A stretch of DNA of 64,000 nt from Firmicutes bacterium UBA4845 (GTDB taxonomy: Bacteria; Bacillota; Clostridia; Tissierellales; Sedimentibacteraceae): positions 10,748 through 74,747 of the forward strand of contig DHER01000101.1 in assembly GCA_002399975.1 (NCBI GenBank), given 5' to 3'. Positions within the stretch are counted from its first letter, which is position 1; every line of letters begins with the position of its first letter. The notes beneath the pieces were generated by a model. That model was given only the letters and a program-made list of their open reading frames with translations. It was not told where the DNA came from and made no database searches. Made by a program: the position numbers and the translations under genes. This document shows positions 16,692-24,479 of the stretch, piece after piece.

Positions 16692-18296
16692 TTATTTGCT
16701 GACATCTTCAGCCTTAGACTCCGGAAGCAAATTGACCTTCTCTCTTTTTGGTTGTCCATATTCATCATAATCTTCTTTGAATGTATCATATTTATATGGA
16801 TTCATGGCAACCTTAACCAGCGCCCATGTAACCGGAGTTAAAAAAATCAGAGTAGTTATGGCACCAAGATCAGAAAGAGACTTTAACCCGTCAAGGCCTG
16901 CAAAAGACATAGTAATCCAGGCAACACCGCCAAGCAGAATACCCCAAACTATTTTCAGCATTGGACCTGATTCAGGATTATCCGGTGAAATTCCATTAGT
17001 GCACAATCCTGCTAAAGTTGCGCACATCCCATCTGCTCCTGCCACATAAGTAATAAATACCGTGGCAACAAATACAGGAATAATAATTTTAGGTATGGGA
17101 AGTTCGCCTAAGAAAGCATATGTCACCATTTCATTTCCTTTAGTTGCTAAAATTTCACCCAAATTTATACCTTCAAACATCTGCATATGAATAGAAGTTC
17201 CACCAAAGACAGTAAACCATATTATGCTGAATACTGCAGATAAAAAAACATTCACGCCTACAATAGTTCTAACATTATAACCATATGATATACGACCTAA
17301 GAAAACTGCGGTAACCGGTGCCCAAGCCATCCAAATAGCATAGTTCCATATTGTCCACCACACAGGCCAGTCATCTTGGGCAGCAGCACCTGTAAAAAGA
17401 GATTTTGAGAAGAAATTATCCAGGAAGTTCCCGAATGCTTCAACACTTAAATTAATAGAGAACAACGGAGAGCCGAATATAAATATCCACACTAAGAAAA
17501 ATAAGAACATATAGAAATTATATTTCGCCAGGTTTTTCAAACCATCTGATATACCTTTTATAGCAGAGATGACAAATGAAGCAACTATACCGAAGCATAC
17601 GAAGAAATATAAAACCTTATTGGTTTCAATGCCTGTTATGGCACTTACACCGCCTGAAACCATAAATGATCCTTCTCCCAATGTTGTTGAAACACCTAAT
17701 ACCATTGCAAACAATATTATTGAATCAACTATTTTACCAGTAGTTCCATTTACCTTTTCATCACTCATTAATGGAGAAAGCATAGAAGAAACGGTAAATG
17801 ATTTTTTCATATTATAGTAAGCAAATGCAAACATAACAGTGGGAACACCATAAATTGCATATGGTGTTAACGTCCAATGCATAAATATTGACGATAAAGC
17901 AAATATAGCAGATTCCGGTGAACCCGGTACAATATGATAGGATGCCGGCGGCTGAGTTACATGATATATTGGCTCTAATGCTCCCCAGAACATAAGTCCT
18001 GATGCTACAGTCATTGCAAGACACATTGTAAAATAATTAAATAAGTTATATTCCGGTTTCGCCTTGCTTCCTCCTATTTTAACTCTTCCTAAAGGCATGA
18101 AACAAACAGCAATGCTGACAAGCAGCATTATAGTAGTAAGTAATTCAAATCCTGATCCAAAAACCTTCATGGCACTTAATGTTACATTTGAAAGAACCGT
18201 AGAGAATTGCTCAAGATTAAATAAGGATAAAATTACAGCCACAATCATTAATATAAATGTTGGCCAAAATACTAAAGGTTTTACTTTCATTTTCAT
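16692..18296 (-). CDS. BCCT family transporter (betaine/carnitine/choline type)
   Basis: A 534-aa secondary transporter with about 12 helices, the normal BCCT length. Family landmarks are MFWGALEPIYHVTQPPASYH, then FMHWTLTPYAIYGVPTV, where BetP-type proteins read HWGLHAW, and MAWAPVTAVFLGRISYGYN near residue 330. Trp and Tyr residues of the quaternary-ammonium cage are largely kept, so a betaine-like substrate is likely. GGAGGT lies 7 bp before the ATG. The gene is read from a sigma-54-type promoter about 85 bp upstream with a palindrome further out. Two MIO-less lyases follow, which suggests that it imports their substrate, perhaps a trimethylated aromatic amino acid. Confidence 0.92.
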   Translation of the reverse strand: MKMKVKPLVFWPTFILMIVAVILSLFNLEQFSTVLSNVTLSAMKVFGSGFELLTTIMLLVSIAVCFMPLGRVKIGGSKAKPEYNLFNYFTMCLAMTVASGLMFWGALEPIYHVTQPPASYHIVPGSPESAIFALSSIFMHWTLTPYAIYGVPTVMFAFAYYNMKKSFTVSSMLSPLMSDEKVNGTTGKIVDSIILFAMVLGVSTTLGEGSFMVSGGVSAITGIETNKVLYFFVCFGIVASFVISAIKGISDGLKNLAKYNFYMFLFFLVWIFIFGSPLFSINLSVEAFGNFLDNFFSKSLFTGAAAQDDWPVWWTIWNYAIWMAWAPVTAVFLGRISYGYNVRTIVGVNVFLSAVFSIIWFTVFGGTSIHMQMFEGINLGEILATKGNEMVTYAFLGELPIPKIIIPVFVATVFITYVAGADGMCATLAGLCTNGISPDNPESGPMLKIVWGILLGGVAWITMSFAGLDGLKSLSDLGAITTLIFLTPVTWALVKVAMNPYKYDTFKEDYDEYGQPKREKVNLLPESKAEDVSK

Positions 18297-18378
18297 TAAT
18301 TTACCTCCAAATAATTTTTGAAATTAATTCATTAATAATAACTTTATCTTGCAAAAAATACTATTACCATAATCTATA

Positions 18379-18394
18379 AGCAAATTTAATGCCA
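18379..18394 (-). promoter_or_regulatory. Sigma-54 (-24/-12) promoter of the BCCT gene
   Basis: The minus strand reads TGGCATTAAATTTGCT. GG and GC are exactly 10 bp apart, matching the consensus TGGCAC-N5-TTGC except for one base. It lies about 85 bp before the BCCT start codon. Confidence 0.75.
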
Positions 18395-18527
18395 TTTAAT
18401 TATATTTTATAATTCAAAATATACAAAACATTCATATTTCAATGTTATTCTAAAAAAAAAGATAAATATATGTATATTTATCCTTACAACGTTTTCAAAA
18501 AAATAAAAACTCTCATAAGACAATAAC

Positions 18528-18562
18528 GCAAAATTATTTGGCACAATGCTAAATAATTTTGC
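18528..18562. promoter_or_regulatory. 35-bp palindrome, candidate enhancer (UAS) for sigma-54 activator
   Basis: Outer arms GCAAAATTATTT and AAATAATTTTGC are perfect complements, and the centre contains GCA-caa-TGC, also complementary. Only the central loop and one flanking pair (G/T) fail to match. It ends about 135 bp upstream of the -24 element, the normal distance for an activator site. The stretch between this and the coding region holds no other feature. Confidence 0.65.
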
Positions 18563-18692
18563 ACTATATAATAAACCAAAGATAGTACTGCCCACTTTAA
18601 AATTTATCTGATTTTCTTTTACAATTAACAGGAATCATTATTCCTGGTTGCTTTTCAAATTAATTGCAATGTCTGTAATCAGGTTATATCAA

Positions 18693-18744
18693 AGGCTAAA
18701 AAATGAAACGTCCACCGTGTCTTCCCGCCGTCTTCCCTTGTGTC
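18693..18744 (-). repeat. REP-like dispersed repeat, copy B (degenerate)
   Basis: Shares GGACGTTTCAT and a T-run with the other copies, plus GAAGAC-type units, but the CTGTC segment is lost. It begins directly at the stop codon of the amidohydrolase gene. To its left is a small hairpin, CAGGAAT with ATTCCTG, at 18629-18646. Confidence 0.65.
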
Positions 18745-19575
18745 TTACAATCCCAACAGCTCTTTAGCATTTCCTCCAAGTATTTTTGAAATTGCATCTT
18801 GAGAAATATTCAGCTTATGTATTGAGTCAATATTCTTTTTAGCCGAAACAGAAGGCCAATCTGTACCAAATACAAATTTATGAGCAAATCGCTCCATGAT
18901 GGGGAAATATTCCAAAAGCTTTTTAGGAGGTAATCCTGTAATATCAATATTGACATTCTTATGAAGGCGAATCAAAGTTAAAGCTTCATCATACCATGGT
19001 CCTCTTCCACCATGTGCCATAATTATTTTCAAGTTTGGAAAATCTACTGCCACATCGTCAAGATAAATCGGATTGCTGTATTTTAATCGGCTACCTGAAA
19101 AAATAGAAGTTCCGGTATGGAGCAGCACAGGTATGCCAAGTCTTTCAGCAGCAGCATATAAAGGATATATAGATCTGTCATTAGGATAGAAATAATTATA
19201 TGAAGGATAAAGTTTGACTCCCTTGAAACCGTGGTTCAAGTATAAGTCCTCTAATTTTTCCCCCATATTAGCGTGTATATAAGGATTTAATGTGCAAAAA
19301 GGTATCAGTCTGGGATTTCCCTTGCAAAATTTTTCAACTTGCTCATTATAGACATAGCCAGATGTTAAAGGTGCCATTTCTGCTAAAATAACAGAATAAT
19401 CCACTCCGCTTTTATCCATCAACTCTATAAACATATTAGGATCACTATATTTTTTCGCAAAATCCATATATGCTTCTTTTGTAGGATAAAACGCCGAATA
19501 AAAATTAAAAATATCGGGAGTCATAGACTCATATTCAGACAGATGAACGTGAAAATCAATTACAATTTCTTTCAT
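18745..19575 (-). CDS. Amidohydrolase family 2 (ACMSD-like TIM barrel) protein
   Basis: A 276-aa metal-dependent hydrolase or decarboxylase. The metal site is seen in DFHVHLSEYE at the N-terminus, VLLHTG near residue 162, IMAHGGRGPW near 190 and GTDWPS near 242, the order found in Amidohydro_2 proteins. The segment GFKGVKLYPSYNYF carries the barrel Lys region. It is read in the same direction as the BCCT/lyase genes and lies upstream of them, but a sigma-54 promoter in between makes it a separate unit. A role in ring opening or hydrolysis of a product of the neighbouring pathway is possible but unproven. Confidence 0.86.
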   Translation of the reverse strand: MKEIVIDFHVHLSEYESMTPDIFNFYSAFYPTKEAYMDFAKKYSDPNMFIELMDKSGVDYSVILAEMAPLTSGYVYNEQVEKFCKGNPRLIPFCTLNPYIHANMGEKLEDLYLNHGFKGVKLYPSYNYFYPNDRSIYPLYAAAERLGIPVLLHTGTSIFSGSRLKYSNPIYLDDVAVDFPNLKIIMAHGGRGPWYDEALTLIRLHKNVNIDITGLPPKKLLEYFPIMERFAHKFVFGTDWPSVSAKKNIDSIHKLNISQDAISKILGGNAKELLGL

Positions 19576-19827
19576 ATAACTCTCTCCAATCTCAATTTAT
19601 TAAAACAATATATTATATATATTATCAAAAAAATTACATAATTTAAATATCAAATATTATTTATGTGAAAATCAAGGATTTCACCATCGAAGAACGGCGA
19701 TAAAAATGAAGTTCCGGGATATGCTGTTTTAGAGAATCCTCTAAATCTATCTGAATAGCCACAAGGGTAAATTTTCTCATATAAGTCCATACTTTTCATA
19801 AAACATAAAATTGCATATTCGTATAAT

Positions 19828-20640
19828 TTACAAGAATAATTCCGGGTTTCTTCTTTCTGCAAACTCAACTTCCAATTCATGCTTATGCCTTAGATAGTTC
19901 TCATTATCAAAATACTTGGCATTAACAGGGCATTTTTTTATACAAGCACCACACTTAATACAAATGCCGTCCAATTGTGACGGATCATTATAATTAATAG
20001 AAGCTACAGGGCAGACTTCAACACATGTTTTGCAATCAGTACAATATTTATTTGTTTTTGGCTTAATTTTCCGAATATCAACAGGATTTCCGTCTTTGTC
20101 CTTAGGCTTGTAATAAGGTCTGTAAGGAATATGTCCGGGAACTTTTACTGTACTTAAGCCTGATGACAACTTAAAATAAATTTTATTTGCAAATTCTTTT
20201 ACTACATTATAATCTAAATCATCCGGTCTTCCTTTTGCTAAAATATCAGAGAAAGAGTGTTCTCCTATAAATGCACCTGCTGCTGCAACATTGAAGCCAT
20301 TTGTATCCAGTATATCCTTCAGTTCAATCAACGCATCATCATAATTCCTGTTTCCATAAACAACTACAGCTATGGCCAATGACCTATTGGATTTTACAGA
20401 ATTTAAATATTTCAGTAAAACGTTGGGTACTCTGCCTGCATAAACAGGGGTACCTACAATAACGATATCATCCTCATTAAAGTCAACTATTTCCTTTCTT
20501 CGTGCCGGTAATGTAAAATCTAAATGTGTAATTTGTTTATGCTCTGCAAAGCAAGAAGATAGTTCCACTGCCAGCCTTTTTACTATTTTTCCCGTTGTAC
20601 CGGTTGCACTGAAATACAATGTTTTTATATTATAATTCAA
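19828..20640 (-). CDS. EFR1-type flavodoxin-ferredoxin fusion protein
   Basis: A 270-aa cytoplasmic electron carrier. The N-terminal flavodoxin-like domain has the FMN phosphate loop FSATGTTGKIV (residues 10-20) and VIVGTPVYAGRVP. The C-terminal part has two 4Fe-4S motifs, CTDCKTCVEVCP and CIKCGACIKKCP, near residues 197-240. TTG at 20640 is the start, with GGAGGG upstream. This architecture is common in Clostridia and usually unassigned. Its place beside reductive and lyase genes fits supply of low-potential electrons. The 250 bp between its end and the amidohydrolase start contains no convincing gene. Confidence 0.88.
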   Translation of the reverse strand: MNYNIKTLYFSATGTTGKIVKRLAVELSSCFAEHKQITHLDFTLPARRKEIVDFNEDDIVIVGTPVYAGRVPNVLLKYLNSVKSNRSLAIAVVVYGNRNYDDALIELKDILDTNGFNVAAAGAFIGEHSFSDILAKGRPDDLDYNVVKEFANKIYFKLSSGLSTVKVPGHIPYRPYYKPKDKDGNPVDIRKIKPKTNKYCTDCKTCVEVCPVASINYNDPSQLDGICIKCGACIKKCPVNAKYFDNENYLRHKHELEVEFAERRNPELFL

Positions 20641-20946
20641 TTAAATTCCCTCCTCTATATACGTTGCCATTAAAACTGCATCTACTGTTGTTAATATTTA
20701 ACAAAAGGGCTATATCGTCCCTTAACTCTTATTAACATTTCTAAAAACCAGGGCTTGTCCCCCGTTTCTCCTTAGCCTTGCTTGCATATATCAAGCAAAA
20801 AGAAATATATGTTATACAATTGATTTAAATAAATAATTATTTAATTGAGTGACTGGAGTAGGCAGTTTTCTATGAATCTTTTCCTTTCCTTTTTTATGTC
20901 ATTATACTCGGCTTTTCATGGACATGCAACCCTGGTGGTTTTTGGA
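20641..20946. other. Intergenic stretch with an inverted repeat at 20778-20798
   Basis: TTGCTTG and CAAGCAA are perfect 7-bp arms around 7 nt, about 140 bp upstream of the flavodoxin-ferredoxin start. It could be an operator. No clear promoter pair is seen, and no gene. Confidence 0.35.
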
Positions 20947-21010
20947 TTTTTCTTCCGCCAAAAAAGACAGACGAAACGTCCCTATGTCCTCTGCCTATGT
21001 CCTCTGCTCC
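20947..21010 (-). repeat. REP-like dispersed repeat, copy C
   Basis: The minus strand reads GGGACGTTTCGTCTGTCTTT plus T-run, preceded by a tandem AGGACATAGG unit. It overlaps the 3' end of the acetyltransferase gene and supplies its last codons and TAG stop. Confidence 0.78.
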
Positions 21011-21506
21011 CTAAGCTGTAAAATGCAGATTTTGTTCCTTTGTAATAGCCATATTTTTTCAATTTCATTCCCATATTTATCAGCGATTTTATTGCTCCCG
21101 CATTGTTTATATCGGTAACTGCAGTTATTTCATCTATCCCTAATTCATATAGACCATAATGGACAACTGCCTCGCTTAATTCAGAAGCATAACCCTTGCT
21201 CCAATATTCAGGAAGGATTTTGGTGCCAATTTCTATTCCCTTTATTTTATTAGAATAAACCAATTGCGTTATGCCTATCACTTGGTTTGTTTCCTTCTCC
21301 ACAACCGCCCAGCTGTTTAACTTGTATCTTTTATAACCATTCATAATTTTTTTAATTTGTCTCTTGCATTCGTTCAAGGTTCTAAGCTTGTTCCATGGAA
21401 TAAATTCAATAATTCTCGGATCACTTTCTATTTTATATAGGCTTAAAACGTCATCCTTTTCAAATTCTCTTATAATCAAACGGTCTGTCTCAACAATAAT
21501 ATTCAT
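20982..21506 (-). CDS. GNAT family N-acetyltransferase (RimJ/RimL-like)
   Basis: A 174-aa acetyltransferase. It opens VETDRLIIREFEKDDV, the standard start of RimJ/RimL-type GNATs, and has the acetyl-CoA loop as EYWSKGYASELSEAV, then SLINMGMKLKKYGYY near the end. GAGGCG precedes the ATG. The final residues (RGHRQRT) are encoded by repeat copy C, so the natural C-terminus was probably about eight residues shorter. The substrate, protein N-terminus or small amine, is not known. It is not clearly linked to its neighbours. Confidence 0.87.
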   Translation of the reverse strand: MNIIVETDRLIIREFEKDDVLSLYKIESDPRIIEFIPWNKLRTLNECKRQIKKIMNGYKRYKLNSWAVVEKETNQVIGITQLVYSNKIKGIEIGTKILPEYWSKGYASELSEAVVHYGLYELGIDEITAVTDINNAGAIKSLINMGMKLKKYGYYKGTKSAFYSLGSRGHRQRT

Positions 21507-21646
21507 CTTTTCGCCTCACTTGTATTATTAAAATGCTTTCTTATTTATGTTATGCACTAACTACTAATAGTGAAGTTTTTATTTTTATATCATGATAGGA
21601 ATAAATATTGAAGATAGAAATTTTGTGCGCATTATTTACATTATTT

Positions 21647-21682
21647 TCAAAAAAGCATCTATCTATAATTGACAGATGCTTT
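21647..21682 (-). terminator. Terminator left of the alcohol dehydrogenase region
   Basis: AAAGCATCT and AGATGCTTT pair around a 13-nt loop; on the minus strand the stem is followed by a six-T run. It would end the leftward dehydrogenase transcript. Confidence 0.7.
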
Positions 21683-21725
21683 GATTTATATACTTTGGTT
21701 TCATGGTCCAATATTGCTATATCTA

Positions 21726-21919
21726 TTATAATATTAAATCAGCCAACGGGTATTTAATCCCTGTTGCATAATCTGTAATTACTGAAAATGCAGTAACCCC
21801 TGTTGCTGTTCCCGAGGTTGAATATATGGAAATAAATCTGCCCTTTTCCATTTTAATTTTTTTACTGCTCTAATGCTCCACTGCCATAATATATCTCTTG
21901 GCAAAGTAAACCTCATCAT
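21726..21919 (-). pseudogene. Iron-containing alcohol dehydrogenase remnant
   Basis: From the ATG at 21916 the minus strand encodes MRFTLPRDI and, after a shift that suggests loss of two bases, YYGSGALEQ, together the classic N-terminus of group III iron alcohol dehydrogenases. After stops, another open piece encodes STSGTATGVTAFSVITDYAT followed by GIKYPLADL, which in intact enzymes lies more than 100 residues further on. So the gene carries a frameshift, point stops, a large internal deletion and loss of the catalytic C-terminal half. A good GGGGGAAACAAT ribosome site survives. It sits directly behind an intact glycerol-dehydrogenase-type gene. Confidence 0.72.
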
Positions 21920-21966
21920 ATTGTTTCCCCCATTAGTACAAATATATTATAATTATTTATTTGTTT

Positions 21967-23070
21967 TTAATAACTGCCGCCTAACTTATCTGCGACTATC
22001 ATTGCACCATAAAGACTTTCGGGAGTTACTTCGAATGGCATATTATGAACTGTCGATCCTTCGGCACAAGCAGCTTCAGCGACCATCATTAATTTTTCCT
22101 TTGTTACTTCTGTAATTCCTAAGTCCGCTAATGTCGTAGGCAAACCCACATCCTTGCAAAATGCAATAACTTCTTTTATTTCATCATTATCGGCATTTTC
22201 CAGTACTAGTTGTGTTATTACACCGAATGATACCTTTTCTCCGTGATAATAATGATGTGTTTCTTCCAATACAGTTAAACCATCATGAACAGCATGTGAA
22301 GCTGCAATTCCGCCGCTTTCAAAACCAACACCGCTTAACAATGTATTTGCCTCTATTATTCTTTCCACGGAATTTGTAACTACCTTATTTTCCACAGAAA
22401 TTTTAGCTTTTTTTCCGTCTGATAATAATGTATCGTAACATAAGCTTGCCAATGCCATTGCTGTAATTGACGGAGTTGAACCGCTCAAACAAATGCTGTG
22501 GGAGCGTAAATTTGCTCTTGCTTCAAATTTAGTTGCCAGTGCATCTCCCATGCCTGCTACCAATAAACGTACAGGAGCTTCTGTGACAATAGCAGAATCA
22601 ATAATAATTACATCCGGATTCTTTCTTAATGGCAAATAGCTTTCCATTTCTCCTGTTTCTGTATAAATAACGGATAAGGCACTGCATGGTGCGTCCGTTG
22701 CCGCAGTTGTCGGAATAGATATTACGGGAATTTCCATGTAATATGAAACAGCCTTCGCTGTATCCAAACATTTTCCGCCGCCAATTCCGATAACAAGATT
22801 GCATTTATTTTCCTTACATATTTCTACAAGTCTGTCAATTTCCTTCTTAGATGATTCACGATTAAATTTTTCTGCCTTGCAGTTCAAATTAGCTTTTTTA
22901 AATTTTTTGACAATAATGTTTTCAACCCTTTCTTTTGAAGAAGGTGCATAAACAATAAATGCATTATTACCTAATTTTGCAGCATAATCTTGAACATAAT
23001 TTATCTGTCCTTGACCTTGGATATACTTGCCTGGGTATTGACTTGCTGAAACAGGGGCTTTGTTTGTCAT
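21967..23070 (-). CDS. Glycerol dehydrogenase family (GldA-like) alcohol dehydrogenase
   Basis: A 367-aa NAD(P)-dependent dehydrogenase, the same length as typical GldA. The dinucleotide loop is GIGGGKCLDTAKAV near residue 95, followed by SIPTTAATDAPCSALSVIY. Metal ligands are the Asp of AGMGDALATKFEA, the His of ASHAVHDGL and the His of HYYHGEKVSFG, so the enzyme looks active. AAGGAGGAG precedes the ATG. Transcription is from a sigma-54 promoter 40 bp upstream with dyad repeats further out, an unusual control for GldA. The true substrate, glycerol or another polyol or hydroxyketone, cannot be told. Confidence 0.92.
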   Translation of the reverse strand: MTNKAPVSASQYPGKYIQGQGQINYVQDYAAKLGNNAFIVYAPSSKERVENIIVKKFKKANLNCKAEKFNRESSKKEIDRLVEICKENKCNLVIGIGGGKCLDTAKAVSYYMEIPVISIPTTAATDAPCSALSVIYTETGEMESYLPLRKNPDVIIIDSAIVTEAPVRLLVAGMGDALATKFEARANLRSHSICLSGSTPSITAMALASLCYDTLLSDGKKAKISVENKVVTNSVERIIEANTLLSGVGFESGGIAASHAVHDGLTVLEETHHYYHGEKVSFGVITQLVLENADNDEIKEVIAFCKDVGLPTTLADLGITEVTKEKLMMVAEAACAEGSTVHNMPFEVTPESLYGAMIVADKLGGSY

Positions 23071-23110
23071 AGTATTTACTCCTCCTTAATTATATTTGCT
23101 ATTAATTATT

Positions 23111-23126
23111 GCAATACTTGTACCAA
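23111..23126 (-). promoter_or_regulatory. Sigma-54 (-24/-12) promoter of the GldA-like gene
   Basis: The minus strand reads TTGGTACAAGTATTGC, with GG and GC 10 bp apart and one mismatch to TTGGCAC-N5-TTGC. It lies about 40 bp before the start codon. Confidence 0.75.
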
Positions 23127-23229
23127 TTTTAATTTTTTTTAAATATTTTATATATTTTTAAAAAACATTTGAAATTCAAATGGTATAATATAATTAAAAT
23201 GCATATAAAAAATTTTATTTTATAAATTT

Positions 23230-23282
23230 TTTTATTTTGAGAATATCATTTCTCATTTTGAGATCAATTTCTCATTTTGAGA
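23230..23282. promoter_or_regulatory. Triple dyad, candidate enhancer for a sigma-54 activator
   Basis: The 13-bp palindrome TCTCATTTTGAGA occurs at 23251-23263 and 23270-23282, with an 11-of-13 copy at 23230-23242. Spacing of 19 and 21 bp puts all three on one helix face. They lie 105-170 bp upstream of the -24/-12 promoter. The remaining bases to 23425 hold a stray AAGGAG and no gene. Confidence 0.68.
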
Positions 23283-23425
23283 GAGAAGAAATTAATAGAC
23301 ATTCAAATATTTCTATTGCTAAACATATTATCATATAAGATAAAGGAGTTGCATAGCAAGTGTGTAAGAGTGTACGCCAAGGTCCATTTTCAAGCTTAAC
23401 TGTAAATAAAGAACGACCAAACTAA

Positions 23426-23826
23426 TCAGTTGTTGGATTTGATTGTAATTAAAGCGTCTCCTGAACTTACTGTAGTTGTTTTTGAAGTATGAATTTTACT
23501 GATTACTCCGTCTTTTGGTGATACAATTTCGTTTTCCATCTTCATGGCTTCTAATATCAATAGTATTTGACCGCTCTTTACTGATGTCCTTCAGATACTT
23601 TTATATCCAGAATTGTTCCGGGCATTGGCGCTGTAACCAATTGATCCTCGTCAGATTGTCTCTTTGTCTTAGAAGCTGTTTTTTCTGATGCATGCTTTGC
23701 TTTAGGTGTTTCCTGCACTATTTGTTGTTTTGGTGTCTTTTGTATTGGAATATTTTTATACACGTTTTGTTTAGCAACAACCTCTTCAACTTCAACTTCA
23801 TATGTTTTTCCGCTTAGACGCTCAAT
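23426..23826 (-). pseudogene. Biotin carrier subunit (decarboxylase gamma/BCCP-like), frameshifted and 5' truncated
   Basis: The minus strand encodes LSGKTYEVEVEEVVAKQ, a Gln/Lys/Thr-rich linker and the lipoyl/biotinyl start TAPMPGTILDIKVSEG. One base is then missing near 23580; in the next frame the domain continues SGQILLILEAMKMENEIV, with the biotinylated Lys of EAMKMEN, and ends SGDALITIKSNN. The order matches the small carrier subunit of glutaconyl-CoA, methylmalonyl-CoA or oxaloacetate decarboxylase. The start codon is gone: an in-frame stop precedes residue 1. No carboxyltransferase or membrane subunit remains nearby. Its 5' end abuts the broken 5' end of the divergent regulator remnant. 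Confidence 0.8.
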
Positions 23827-23830
23827 TCAG

Positions 23831-24201
23831 ATATCCTCAGCACAACGTGCAGCAGAAATAAGAAGTGAGGAGAATTTAAAAAAATTATTACGACAAATAA
23901 AAAACATATTGGTGATGATTTTGAATTATTTTCAAAGATCGATTATGATTTTCACATTCAGGTGGTTAAATGTTCCGAAAACAATTTATGTTATAAGCTA
24001 ATGGAAACATTAAACATATTAATGAAAAAGCAACTATACGATATCATTTGTAACTTACCACTGAATGACCGTAATAGAACTGTCTATTATCATACAAAAA
24101 TTTATGAAAGTATAAGGGACCAAAAACCTGATGAAGCAATGAATTATATGATCAAACACATGGAGAGAGCTTACAATATTTACAAACAAAAAGGCAAGTA
24201 A
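23831..24201 (+). pseudogene. GntR/FCD-type regulator remnant (C-terminal half, frameshifted)
   Basis: One frame encodes AQRAAEIRSEENLKKLLRQI, typical of the start of the FCD ligand domain. Near 23905 the frame changes to GDDFELFSKIDYDFHIQVVK, followed by the SENNL segment, an H and Y-rich helix and MIKHMERAYNIY, the rest of an FCD domain. DxxFH and the late His are metal-ligand positions of this fold. No winged helix-turn-helix is present, so it cannot bind DNA. It probably once controlled the divergent biotin carrier gene; one deletion seems to have removed both 5' ends. Confidence 0.72.
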
Positions 24202-24245
24202 AATTAACATGTATCTCCCTACCCGATTTGAAATTTCTTTTTATT

Positions 24246-24306
24246 TTTTCAGTCTTCTTCCAAAAAAGACAGATGAAACATCCCAGCGTCTTTCTGCGTC
24301 TCCACA
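24246..24306 (-). repeat. REP-like dispersed repeat, copy D
   Basis: The minus strand carries GGGATGTTTCATCTGTCTTT, a T-run and AAGACTGAAAA, preceded by two GACGC units. It lies between the regulator remnant and the promoter of the first amidohydrolase gene. Confidence 0.8.
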
Positions 24307-24420
24307 CTTAACAAAATTCTCACAAAGAGAATCTTTATGGCACATTATACGTTGTATATTCATACATTCCAATTTATCCTTAAACTTATAAACCTTTTCT
24401 TTTATAATCTAAAAAATAAA

Positions 24421-24449
24421 TTGACTATTAAAGATTATGAGTCTATAAT
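24421..24449 (+). promoter_or_regulatory. Sigma-A promoter of the first M20 amidohydrolase gene
   Basis: TTGACT at 24421 and TATAAT at 24444 are separated by exactly 17 bp, 31 bp before the start codon. Confidence 0.8.
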
Positions 24450-24479
24450 TTACATTAAAAAAATTATCGGAGGAATCTT

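Noticed and set aside
19650..19880. A 76-codon minus-strand open frame overlapping the end of the flavodoxin-ferredoxin gene
   Set aside because: No ribosome site, start lies inside a well-supported gene, and the sequence resembles no family I know.
21726..21851. Minus-strand 41-codon frame first taken for a small DUF6440-like protein
   Set aside because: The block matches the internal Ser/Thr-Gly-rich segment of iron alcohol dehydrogenases and adjoins their N-terminal motif, so it is part of a pseudogene.
23221..23282. The TCTCATTTTGAGA repeats as a short CRISPR-like array
   Set aside because: Units are 13 bp with 6-8 bp between them, which is too short for spacers; phasing and position fit activator sites.
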